From JAVXAG01 sp040307645 (GTDB lineage: Bacteria > Bacillota > Clostridia > Peptostreptococcales > Anaerovoracaceae): 41,167 nt of DNA. The stretch's first letter is position 1, and every line of letters starts with the position of its first letter. Below, one piece after another: positions 22,969-29,962 of this stretch. Under the pieces are notes generated by a model. The model had not been told where the DNA came from, ran no database searches, and worked only from the letters and a program-made list of their open reading frames with translations. The stretch spans positions 1-41,167 of the forward strand of contig JAWRJF010000012.1 in assembly GCA_040307645.1 (NCBI GenBank), given 5' to 3'. The position numbers were made by a program, and so were the translations under genes.

Positions 22969-23312
22969 TATTCCCTCCATAGTTCTTTGTAAAATTTATC
23001 CATATAACGTATGAGTTTGTACGAGTTGCCTTTGTTGGTATGAGCTACCCAACCTCCATAAAGTTCCTTAAATTTCTTTCTTTCCAATTTTCCGTTTTTA
23101 ACTTTTTTTCTAAAATTCCGAAACTTTTTCTTTTCGCGGCTAGTGGGTTTAGAATCGGAGCTTAAGAAGAGCAAGTTTTTCAAGCGAAGTATCTTTGTCG
23201 TTTTAGGATTGAATTGAAACCCTATATCTTCCAGTTGTTTGTCAAACTTTACTATCATGTCCTCCCATTCTCTTGCTTTTTTAATTCTTTCTTTTATTTT
23301 TTTCATTCCCAT
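22968..23312 (-). pseudogene. Chimera of a small phage gene and the reverse-transcriptase C-terminus
   Basis: The 114-residue frame starts like the downstream small gene (IKKAREWEDM versus IKKTREWENM). After about residue 24 it continues as a diverged copy of the reverse-transcriptase tail, from KQLEDIGFQFNP to YMDKFYKELWRE. About 14 residues of the parent are missing in the middle, so it contains only the end of the palm and the thumb, no YMDD. It starts on the TGATG that overlaps the reverse-transcriptase stop. This is what a tandem duplication with one end in each gene would leave. The frame is open, so a small thumb-like protein might still be made; I call it a remnant because catalytic parts are absent. 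Confidence 0.8.
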
Positions 23313-24331
23313 CATTCTCTCCATAGTTCTTTGTAAAATTTATCCATGTAGCATATCAGCTTATATGAGTTACCTTTACCGGCATGAGCTTTCCAACTTT
23401 TAAAACTGTCCTCAACTTTTTTTCTTTCCAATTCTCCGTTTTTAACTTTTTTGACAAGTCTTCTAAGCTTTTTCTTTTCGTGCTTTACATTGTCACGATC
23501 TACGCTCATTATTACTTTGCCTGAGCTAGTGAGTTTAAAATTGAAGCCTAAGAAAAGTAACTTTTTTAAGCGGAATACCTTTGTTTTTTTAGGATTGAAT
23601 TGAAACCCTATATCTTCTAGTTGTTTTTGGATCTCGCTTTTGCAGTATTCTAAGTAAGCCTTGTCGTGGTGGATGAGCACAAAATCATCCATATATCTGA
23701 CATAGTATTTTATTTTAAGCCTTTCCTTTATGAAATGGTCTAGATTGTCCAGGACGGATATACCTGCAATTTGTACCATCTGGCTCCCAGCATCATATCC
23801 TTTGTCTCCTTCATACTGCTCTTCCAAGATTTTTTCTACAGCATTGTAGATGTCTGGCTCGAGTTTACTTTTAAATTTTTCTTTGACGACACTATGCTGC
23901 ATTTCCTTGTAGTAGCTTTTTATGTCAAACTGCCCTACATAGCAAATATTGCCATGGTGCCTGTAATATTTCTTGAGATATTCCACAAGTTTATCTCTAG
24001 CGTAATCGGTCCCCTTTCTTTTTTGGCAAGCACAATTGCCACTGATAAAGCTCTTTGTCATCCGAGGATACAATGCATTATCATTGAGACTCCTTTGGTA
24101 TACTCGGTCTCTAAATGCTATGCTGGCTATTTGTCTTTTTTTGGGATAGTAAATCATAAAACGATTTACTCGCCTCGGCTCATATGATTTGTTTTTAAGC
24201 TCTTTTTCTAGCTTAAGGCACTCTTCTATTCCGTTAAGGTAAAAATGGGCTGCTTGATTTTTATGCAACTTTCCATTTTTGCATTTAAGCATTGACTCAT
24301 ACAGTGATTCAAATTCTGTTATTTTTTCCAT
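23312..24331 (-). CDS. DGR reverse transcriptase
   Basis: The 339-residue RNA-directed DNA polymerase copies the template-repeat RNA into mutated cDNA. Finger and palm motifs are visible: YYPKKRQIASIAFRDRV (about 61-77), FDIKSYY (135-141, first catalytic Asp), GSQM (182-185; DGR enzymes characteristically have SQ here) and YVRYMDDFVLIH (YMDD 213-216). A thumb region follows to the end. It is the size of stand-alone DGR enzymes, without the maturase and endonuclease domains of group II intron proteins. It lies downstream of target, accessory gene and template repeat. No good ribosome binding site precedes ATG 24331, so translation may be weak or coupled to the template RNA. Confidence 0.94.
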   Translation of the reverse strand: MEKITEFESLYESMLKCKNGKLHKNQAAHFYLNGIEECLKLEKELKNKSYEPRRVNRFMIYYPKKRQIASIAFRDRVYQRSLNDNALYPRMTKSFISGNCACQKRKGTDYARDKLVEYLKKYYRHHGNICYVGQFDIKSYYKEMQHSVVKEKFKSKLEPDIYNAVEKILEEQYEGDKGYDAGSQMVQIAGISVLDNLDHFIKERLKIKYYVRYMDDFVLIHHDKAYLEYCKSEIQKQLEDIGFQFNPKKTKVFRLKKLLFLGFNFKLTSSGKVIMSVDRDNVKHEKKKLRRLVKKVKNGELERKKVEDSFKSWKAHAGKGNSYKLICYMDKFYKELWRE

Positions 24332-24349
24332 AACGTTTCTAGCAAAACC

Positions 24350-24392
24350 AGCCTGTGGCCGTCTGCATCATTATAGTTGTTCTGCCTGTGGC
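24350..24392 (-). repeat. Direct repeat and template-like segment in the template-to-RT spacer
   Basis: The 9-mer GCCTGTGGC occurs at 24350-24358 and 24384-24392. On the minus strand the segment between reads AACAACTATAATGATGCAGACGG, sharing AAC codons and TATAAT with the template repeat. It may be a decayed extra copy of the repeat or part of the RNA needed for cDNA priming. Confidence 0.35.
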
Positions 24393-24423
24393 ATGGCTCT
24401 CAGCTCCTTGTGACTAAGCTTCG

Positions 24424-24466
24424 GAGCACCACTCTTGCAGAGTAGCTTGCAGCTCCTTTTGTGCTC
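24424..24466 (-). ncRNA. Structured RNA element just 3' of the template repeat
   Basis: An outer stem GAGCAC / GTGCTC (24461-24466 with 24424-24429) encloses two small hairpins, AGCT / AGCT (24444-24454) and ACTCT / AGAGT (24431-24443), both with GCA loops on the minus strand. It begins 6 nt after the template repeat. Template flanks are needed for cDNA synthesis in the Bordetella phage system, so I infer that this is the recognition or priming structure. Confidence 0.5.
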
Positions 24467-24472
24467 ACAATC

Positions 24473-24588
24473 GGGGCGCAGCGCAACGCATTATAGCTGT
24501 TGTTGTTGTTGGCGTAGCCAGAAGAATTGACGTTCCACGCATTATAGCCGTTGTTGCGGTTGGCCGAACGTATCCTAACATTCTGCGC
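24473..24588 (-). repeat. DGR template repeat (TR)
   Basis: This 116-bp non-coding repeat aligns without gaps to 25093-25208 at a constant offset of 620 bp. There are 10 mismatches; 9 fall on adenines of the coding-sense (minus) strand (T at 24492, 24500, 24503, 24504, 24510, 24533, 24554, 24561, 24573) and one on a G (24574). The TR holds about 32 adenines, many in AAC and AAT codons, the usual design that allows many residues but no stop codons. The C-rich 3' end is unmutated, as expected for the homing start site. Confidence 0.97.
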
Positions 24589-24616
24589 ACGATGCAGCTT
24601 ACAGCCAATAAGGACA

Positions 24617-25018
24617 TTATTTTTCGTAACGCCTTATATCACTTTCTTTCCAATACTTTAGTAATGTTCTCACTTCTATCGTAAGCTCGCTCCAATACTT
24701 TATTTTTTTGAGTTTTAAGTGAAAAACTGTTTGCGATAATTGTATAAGTGCAAGGAGATTGTTGCAGTTCCTCGCAGCGCGCTCCTGCAGTTTTTTTCTT
24801 TCTTTCCAGTTGTCAATATTTTTACCCACCACTATATTGTTTGCAGTCCACGCGTCAATGTAAATGTCTTTAGCGGTCCTGATGATGTCATCTGTAAGTG
24901 AACTTTGATATTCTTTCAAAAATATCTTATCATTTTTTGTTATTTTTAAGGTATGACTTGCAAGTTGCATCGCTTTTACAATAACTTCTAACTTTGACTT
25001 TTTTTCCGGTTTTGCCAT
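24617..25018 (-). CDS. avd: DGR accessory variability determinant (Avd-like)
   Basis: The 133-residue, basic, all-helical protein has the size and placement of Avd, the four-helix-bundle protein that forms a pentamer, binds the reverse transcriptase and template RNA and is needed for homing in the Bordetella phage. Similar helical-bundle proteins include the 23S rRNA intervening-sequence proteins. The N-terminus is Lys-rich, and amphipathic helices run through about 8-35, 40-62, 70-100 and 105-128. AAGGAGG lies before the ATG. It sits between the target gene hairpin and the template repeat, the standard order. Confidence 0.87.
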   Translation of the reverse strand: MAKPEKKSKLEVIVKAMQLASHTLKITKNDKIFLKEYQSSLTDDIIRTAKDIYIDAWTANNIVVGKNIDNWKERKKLQERAARNCNNLLALIQLSQTVFHLKLKKIKYWSELTIEVRTLLKYWKESDIRRYEK

Positions 25019-25040
25019 ATTTACCTCCTTTTATAAAATA

Positions 25041-25064
25041 CCACGGGATCCGTGGGTCCCGTGG
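25041..25064 (-). repeat. Hairpin downstream of the variable repeat
   Basis: CCACGGGA (25041-25048) and TCCCGTGG (25057-25064) form a perfect 8-bp GC-rich stem with an 8-base loop. The stem lies 9 bp past the target stop codon and about 30 bp past the variable repeat. No T-run follows on the minus strand (the avd ribosome binding site does), so it is not a good terminator. DNA hairpins or cruciforms at this place promote target recognition in phage DGRs. Confidence 0.7.
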
Positions 25065-25073
25065 ATTATTAGA

Positions 25074-26276
25074 TTAACAGATTACACAAGCGGGGGCGCA
25101 GCGCAACGCATGATAGCTGCTGCCGTTGTAGGCGTAGCCAGAAGAATTGACGCTCCACGCATTATAGCCGTTGCTGCGGTAGGCCGAACGTAAACTAACA
25201 TTCTGCGCTGACGTAGGATTTTCTAGTGCATACGTAATGAGACTCTGGTATATGGCCGGACGCCATTCCATAGGCGTAGTCCGTTCTGATGCATGCTTCC
25301 AGTAATCCCAGTAGCTTCCTTCGCCTGATGTTTGCGGTTTTATATACATTTGTTCTAGCGACGGCAAGAAAAACTTATCATAAGTTGCTTCTAAGCTGCC
25401 ATCATCAATAACTGTATTTAGTGCCGTGGTTATCTTGACGGGTTGTATACATGATAAAAACTCTGCTGAGAAGCCACTCATAAAACCGGGCTTGTCAGCA
25501 TTTGTTGCTGGTATTCTGTCAAATTTGTTCTGCGATTTCCACCAGTTTTGTTCACTGCTATTAAGCCATTGTCTTATAGCACTTTGCGACCATCTGTTAT
25601 AGCCATATGCGACTTTATGCGAACTGTTAAGTTGTTCTGTTCCTTCTTTTTTAAGCACACCTAAGGTAGCGCCTTCTGTCCCAGCTGTCACTGGCACTGT
25701 TTCTATTGCTTCTGCTGTTGCTCCGTTTTTATAAGTTGATACTGTCCATTTTGCAATTTCAGTATCCGGGAATAATCTAAGTCCGCTTATTTGTCCTTCT
25801 TTTGGCACTGGCTGTGCTAGTGTAAACTGGTAAGTGCCAGGCTGCGCTTTGCCCCAACTGGTATCAAGTGTAAAATTGTACGTGCCTGCTGGTAATTCTG
25901 CCTCTGCATAGTACAGCGCCTCATCCTCATCAAAAGGTATGCCATAAGGTGTAGCATAGTGTGACTGTAGGACCATGCCTGGTGTTGTTGTGCCATCTTT
26001 TAGTGTAACCTCTTCAAAACTCACAATGTCCATAGGCATTGTGTACTCTTTATTTATGGATTTGTCTGACCATGGAATCATCAATTGGTCGCCTATATGT
26101 AAGACCTCTTGCGCCACTCCACTTTTTACAAGTCTTTGCACTGCTTTTATATCAGTAGGCAAGGCAGAAATTTTATCCCCAGCTAGTAACTCGAGCAGCG
26201 TATTGTTCTTGTGTAATTCGTCTGCTATCTGCCGTCCTGTTTTGTCGAGAAATAATGGTTCTGTAATTAAGCTCAT
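25074..26276 (-). CDS. DGR-diversified tail-tip adhesin with C-type-lectin-like C-terminus
   Basis: The 400-residue protein is the variable receptor-binding component of the phage tail. The N-terminal part probably mounts it on the baseplate. The region from about 125 to 400 resembles the formylglycine-enzyme/C-type-lectin fold of DGR targets, with YGYNRWSQSAIRQWLNS and YWDYWKHASERTTPMEW blocks. The last 44 residues hold the variable repeat (357-395). Residues differing from the template translation are S361, L362, Y366, S368, S375, Y383, G385, S386 and H389, mostly Asn in the template. The start overlaps the preceding gene (ATGA) and has AAGGAGG. The frame is intact, so the displayed variant is presumably functional. 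Confidence 0.93.
   Translation of the reverse strand: MSLITEPLFLDKTGRQIADELHKNNTLLELLAGDKISALPTDIKAVQRLVKSGVAQEVLHIGDQLMIPWSDKSINKEYTMPMDIVSFEEVTLKDGTTTPGMVLQSHYATPYGIPFDEDEALYYAEAELPAGTYNFTLDTSWGKAQPGTYQFTLAQPVPKEGQISGLRLFPDTEIAKWTVSTYKNGATAEAIETVPVTAGTEGATLGVLKKEGTEQLNSSHKVAYGYNRWSQSAIRQWLNSSEQNWWKSQNKFDRIPATNADKPGFMSGFSAEFLSCIQPVKITTALNTVIDDGSLEATYDKFFLPSLEQMYIKPQTSGEGSYWDYWKHASERTTPMEWRPAIYQSLITYALENPTSAQNVSLRSAYRSNGYNAWSVNSSGYAYNGSSYHALRCAPACVIC
25093..25208 (-). repeat. DGR variable repeat (VR)
   Basis: This is the 116-bp recipient copy of the template repeat, forming codons 357-395 at the end of the target gene. Changes cluster in AAC/AAT codons; Trp, Gly, Ala and Cys codons between them are constant. 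The conserved GCGTTGCGCTGCGCCCC end marks the probable initiation-of-homing site; beyond it template and target sequences diverge. Confidence 0.97.
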
Positions 26277-26986
26277 ACTTGTACCTCCTTATAATTTATG
26301 CATAGCTTACCATCGACTACCACTAGTCCTGTGTTTTCTATGGTAACTTTGATATTTCCAATTTCGGCTTTATTAAGCTCGATTTGTGCTGCGCTATCTG
26401 TGACTTGTTGTGCCGCTTCAATAGCTTTAGTTTCATGCTCGCCTGCCTCTTTTGCAGATGTAGAAGCCTTTTGAGAGTCTTCGCTCGTTGTTGTGGCGAG
26501 AGTCTTTATATTTTCTTCTATTGTTTCAATGGCATTTTTGGTATTTAAAATATTTTCCTGGATTTCAGACGATTCCTTTTTATATTTTTCGGCAAGTTGC
26601 GATGCATCAATTGCAGACTGTTTTGCTTCTGTAATTTGGCCCCAAACCGTTGTTTGGGTTGCATCCTCTACATAATCTTTCGGTTTTGCTTTAGCTTTGA
26701 CAGGAAGCTGCACTTCGAGGATCGTGGTGTCTTCTTGATTTATGTATGCACGAATTGCAATTGCCGTAGTTAAAAGTTCATTCGGTATGTTTGCTATGAT
26801 TTTCTTCTCTTCAAGTGTGGCTTGCACTACATAGGCAGTCTTATCAATTTTTCTTGCAAAATGCACCAAAGGCGCTTCTACCAAATCTATGCCTTCCACT
26901 ACTAGCTTTTGTCCTTGGTCCCATTGATGCAATTCGTTTGCTTTCATTTCGCCGTAACTTTTCGCCGGGCTTGTATATACTAGCAT
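26273..26986 (-). CDS. Baseplate or tail-fibre adaptor protein with coiled coil
   Basis: The 237-residue protein has a beta-rich N-terminal domain (about 1-100) resembling upper-baseplate (BppU-type) modules, then a long heptad-rich helix (about 110-215, with repeated Ala/Ile/Glu pattern such as IDASQLAEKYKKESSEIQEN), and a short beta tail. This suits a trimeric stalk. It lies between Tal and the DGR target and overlaps the target start by 4 bp, so it probably connects the variable adhesin to the tail tip. AAGGAG precedes the ATG. The family assignment is by layout rather than strong motifs. Confidence 0.72.
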   Translation of the reverse strand: MLVYTSPAKSYGEMKANELHQWDQGQKLVVEGIDLVEAPLVHFARKIDKTAYVVQATLEEKKIIANIPNELLTTAIAIRAYINQEDTTILEVQLPVKAKAKPKDYVEDATQTTVWGQITEAKQSAIDASQLAEKYKKESSEIQENILNTKNAIETIEENIKTLATTTSEDSQKASTSAKEAGEHETKAIEAAQQVTDSAAQIELNKAEIGNIKVTIENTGLVVVDGKLCINYKEVQV

Positions 26987-27005
26987 TTATTCACTCCTTT
27001 CTTTT

Positions 27006-29252
27006 TTATGTAGGTTTTATAACCTCTTCAAGTTTTAGTTTTATCTCGTCAATCTCTTTCTTCTGGTCTTGAATCAGTTTAAGCATTCCGGGAATTAAAT
27101 ATCTCGCGTCCCAGTTAGTGGGTGTTCCTGTTTCCAATTCGGCAGCCATGGGATATATCTTTGCAACATCTTCTGCGATGAATCCGATACAGTCAATTCC
27201 AAATCTTGGGTCGCTAGGGTTTATTAAGTCGTCATTATACTTAAACTGCACTACTGGAAGCTCATAGAGTTTTTCCGGATTGAGTTCTTCATTTTCAACA
27301 AGCTTAATATCATGTTTCCATTTTCGGCTCGAACCTGCTGCATATAAGATTTGGTGAGGCGCACCAGTAGCAATTCTCGCATTAGCTCCCCCTGATGTTG
27401 CGGTATCGGCATTGCTAAGAAAAACTTTGGAAAGATAGGCGTTATCTCCAAATCCGATGTATTCGGAGTGGGAGTGGTTTTCAAGCGCGAGCGCTCTTTC
27501 GTAAGAATAAACTGTTCCGCTGACATGTATGTCTCCCGAAGAATCTATCTTTGTCCTTCGCTTGGTGTCGGAAACGGTACCTCCACCAGGGCATAGAAAG
27601 ATTGCCCCTTTTGCATATATATTTGTATTTTCATATGCTGCCGCATCACTAGGTGATCCAACTTGCAAATTGTTGAAGTCGTTTACTCCAAGCAGTAAAT
27701 GTTCTTGAGAGATCCAGTCATCACCGATTACTCTGTAAATCTTTCCACCCAGTTTAAGTGTTTCTGTCGCAATTGCTTGCTGGGTAATCTCTGTAACTCT
27801 TTGTGGTGATATTTCATTTTCACCAACCGATGCAACTCCTGGCGGTAATTGACTCCAAGTTATTTTTGCATCAGGTCCCATTGTGACATTTTTGCCAACT
27901 TCTAAGCCTAAAACGTTTATTGCTTGCATGTTTAAAATTCCATCAATTGTCCATGCTGAGTTGAATGGACCATCTATGCCAGTGCGCGAGAAGCCAATCC
28001 CACCTGCGTTGATCCTGATTACATTTTTTGCATGTTCTTTTGGCAGGCTATCCACAACCAAAATCTGCTTGCCGTCGTAAACTACATAAGAGTCTCCCAT
28101 CATGCCCATTATTGATTCTGTTGCTTTTGATAATTTGTCCGTTAATGTAGTGTATACTCTTTCCTCCGCGCCGTCCCATATAGTTGCTTTTTCTTTGAAA
28201 GTATTTAAGACTTTTTCTTGAGCATTTATTGAATCTACTACGGTGTTTATGTAGTTGTCCAATACGCAATTCGTTAGTCCAGGGGTATTTAGACTTTTTG
28301 AGAGTTCATAGACTCTTGCCATTAGTCTTATTTCAGGAGTAAAGGTTTTGTCTATAATGCAAACAGTGTCTCCCAGTTCAGCTTCTGCAAGCAGAACTTC
28401 ACTTTCATAAGTGATTCTAGGTTTTGATAATTCTTCTAGCTTTTCTCTAGTAGCTTTTAGAAGGTCATTTTTACTCTCAATTTCTTCAAACTCAACTTTG
28501 CCAAAAATGTGTTTTTTCCCGCCCTGGCCGTCTGGGATTCCCCAAACGGCTAGAGCGGTTAAATCTTCCACATAAGGTTTTCCATTATTTATTTCAGAAA
28601 AATCAATCCTTCTTCCATATCCCTCGCCAACCTCTTCACCTTTTCCGTAGCCATAGAGAGCTGTAACTACAGGCTCTGCATGAACAGTTCTTTTAACACT
28701 CGCTAAGTTTTCTCCTGTAACGAATCTCTCTCCTTTAAATGTTCCTCGTCTAGATAGAATGTCTATGAATCTATGAGAAATTTTATTGTTGCTGATTTCT
28801 ATCCTAGTTTTCAATTCGCCCTTATAGACATCCACTATCTTATGGATTGCTTCCTTAACAGAAATTCTGTAGAACTGTATCGAGTTAAAGCCTAGTGCTC
28901 CAATAGTTCCAACTTCCCACCTAGTGTTTTCTAAAGCTCTTTTTAAAGCTATGTCTGCTGTGTCGTTGTATATTTTTACTTCTTCAATAAAATCACCAAA
29001 GGTTTCGTAAAAAGAAGCTTCGCAAAATACGCTTCTAGTCTTTTCTCCGGTATCCTCACCAATTTCCTGAACGATGAATTCTTTCCATTCTTTCTTGTCC
29101 TTGAAAACTATGCGATAATATTTTTCGATTTCGCAATTTGAATCGAGCTCTAGCTCCAGTGTTTCTTCACCGTTTAAAACTTCTTTATGAGTAGAGTCGA
29201 TTGGTTCTACTTCATATAGATATTGTTCTTCTCTATTAAAGATTTTTATCAT
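27006..29252 (-). CDS. Tail-associated protein (Tal/gp18-like) with C-terminal S74 chaperone domain
   Basis: The 748-residue product starts with a siphovirus tail-hub domain (about 1-370: IKIFNREEQYLYEVEPIDST..., YGYGKGEEVGEG) of the prophage endopeptidase-tail type. A central region (about 430-640) is beta-helical or shaft-like. The last about 110 residues are an intramolecular chaperone of peptidase family S74 (SSRKWKHDIK, FGIDCIGFIAEDV), ending in a coiled coil. S74 domains trim themselves off after the trimeric fibre folds, using the Ser/Lys pair seen here. The start at ATG 29252 gives the ATGA overlap with Dit; a GTG 6 nt upstream is less likely. Confidence 0.9.
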   Translation of the reverse strand: MIKIFNREEQYLYEVEPIDSTHKEVLNGEETLELELDSNCEIEKYYRIVFKDKKEWKEFIVQEIGEDTGEKTRSVFCEASFYETFGDFIEEVKIYNDTADIALKRALENTRWEVGTIGALGFNSIQFYRISVKEAIHKIVDVYKGELKTRIEISNNKISHRFIDILSRRGTFKGERFVTGENLASVKRTVHAEPVVTALYGYGKGEEVGEGYGRRIDFSEINNGKPYVEDLTALAVWGIPDGQGGKKHIFGKVEFEEIESKNDLLKATREKLEELSKPRITYESEVLLAEAELGDTVCIIDKTFTPEIRLMARVYELSKSLNTPGLTNCVLDNYINTVVDSINAQEKVLNTFKEKATIWDGAEERVYTTLTDKLSKATESIMGMMGDSYVVYDGKQILVVDSLPKEHAKNVIRINAGGIGFSRTGIDGPFNSAWTIDGILNMQAINVLGLEVGKNVTMGPDAKITWSQLPPGVASVGENEISPQRVTEITQQAIATETLKLGGKIYRVIGDDWISQEHLLLGVNDFNNLQVGSPSDAAAYENTNIYAKGAIFLCPGGGTVSDTKRRTKIDSSGDIHVSGTVYSYERALALENHSHSEYIGFGDNAYLSKVFLSNADTATSGGANARIATGAPHQILYAAGSSRKWKHDIKLVENEELNPEKLYELPVVQFKYNDDLINPSDPRFGIDCIGFIAEDVAKIYPMAAELETGTPTNWDARYLIPGMLKLIQDQKKEIDEIKLKLEEVIKPT

Positions 29253-29962
29253 AGCCACCTCTCCTCATAAGTCATTTTCACTTCCATTTCAGGATAAACG
29301 CCTAAGTTGTTAACTCCAGGATCTAAATAGAAAAAGTCACTCTCGATTTGAATCGAGTAGTCAATGTTTTCATCATTTTTTTTGGTCTTCCATTTTCGAG
29401 AAAAATCAACTTCAAGTTTATCTCCTGGCTTGAACGAATGTTTTATTGCAATAGATTCTCCTTTGTCTAAGTGCCCTATCCGAACTTCTTCTACTTCACT
29501 TGTAAATTTAAAATCAAAGCGTGGAAGTGTCTTGTATGTCCCTTCCACTTTATGCTCTAATATACCCTTAAATTTAATCACCGGCCCTTTTTTATATGAG
29601 ATAGGGTCTAAGCACAAAAATGACAATGTCGCCGATCCTGTGTATAGCAATTTTTCAAAATCGGTAGCACCATCCAATATTGCTAGGTCATATATCCCGG
29701 AATCATCAAGTTCTAGTTTTTTCGGCTCTGCGGTATAAAGCATTTGAGCGAGCTCTCTTACTTTTTTAATTACATCCTTGCCTGAGTCTTCGATGATTCG
29801 TATATCAACTTCAATTGTCTTTGCGTCAAATCTGTTTGAAAGGAATTTCGCACCATTAAAATTTGGAATCTCTAAGCTTTGAGTTATTACAGGAGGTAGG
29901 AAAGGTCTTCTGATTTGCTCAATTTTAACAAAGTTTGAAAAATCTATGTTGTTAAATATCAT
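29249..29962 (-). CDS. Distal tail protein (Dit)
   Basis: The 237-residue product matches the siphovirus tail family: FNNIDFSNFVKIEQIRRP at the N-terminus, a ring-forming N-domain (about 1-130) with the ALDGATDFEKLLYTGS-like turn, and a galectin-like C-domain. Dit forms the hub joining the tail tube to Tal. It overlaps the tape-measure gene by 4 bp (ATGA) on one side and tal on the other. Confidence 0.9.
   Translation of the reverse strand: MIFNNIDFSNFVKIEQIRRPFLPPVITQSLEIPNFNGAKFLSNRFDAKTIEVDIRIIEDSGKDVIKKVRELAQMLYTAEPKKLELDDSGIYDLAILDGATDFEKLLYTGSATLSFLCLDPISYKKGPVIKFKGILEHKVEGTYKTLPRFDFKFTSEVEEVRIGHLDKGESIAIKHSFKPGDKLEVDFSRKWKTKKNDENIDYSIQIESDFFYLDPGVNNLGVYPEMEVKMTYEERWL

Larger units (their letters stand above)
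22968..26276 (-). mobile_element. Complete diversity-generating retroelement cassette
   Basis: In transcription order: target adhesin with the variable repeat at its 3' end, GC-rich hairpin, avd-like gene, template repeat, structured RNA element, reverse transcriptase, and a duplicated reverse-transcriptase tail. Every known functional part is present and intact. It is inserted in the tail-tip part of the prophage late operon and uses the same strand. Confidence 0.95.

Noticed and set aside
22968..23312. A second complete reverse transcriptase
   Set aside because: It lacks all catalytic motifs and covers only the C-terminal third of the enzyme.
23312..24331. Group II intron maturase or retron reverse transcriptase
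   Set aside because: No maturase or endonuclease domain, no intron RNA or msr/msd structure; a template/variable repeat pair and Avd-like gene identify a DGR.
24473..24588. CRISPR-like repeats suggested by repeated CATTATAG-GTTG units
   Set aside because: The two internal copies reflect repeated protein motifs in the template; there are no regular repeats and spacers and no cas genes.
25041..25064. Rho-independent terminator of the target gene
   Set aside because: No T-run follows on the minus strand, where the avd ribosome binding site begins.
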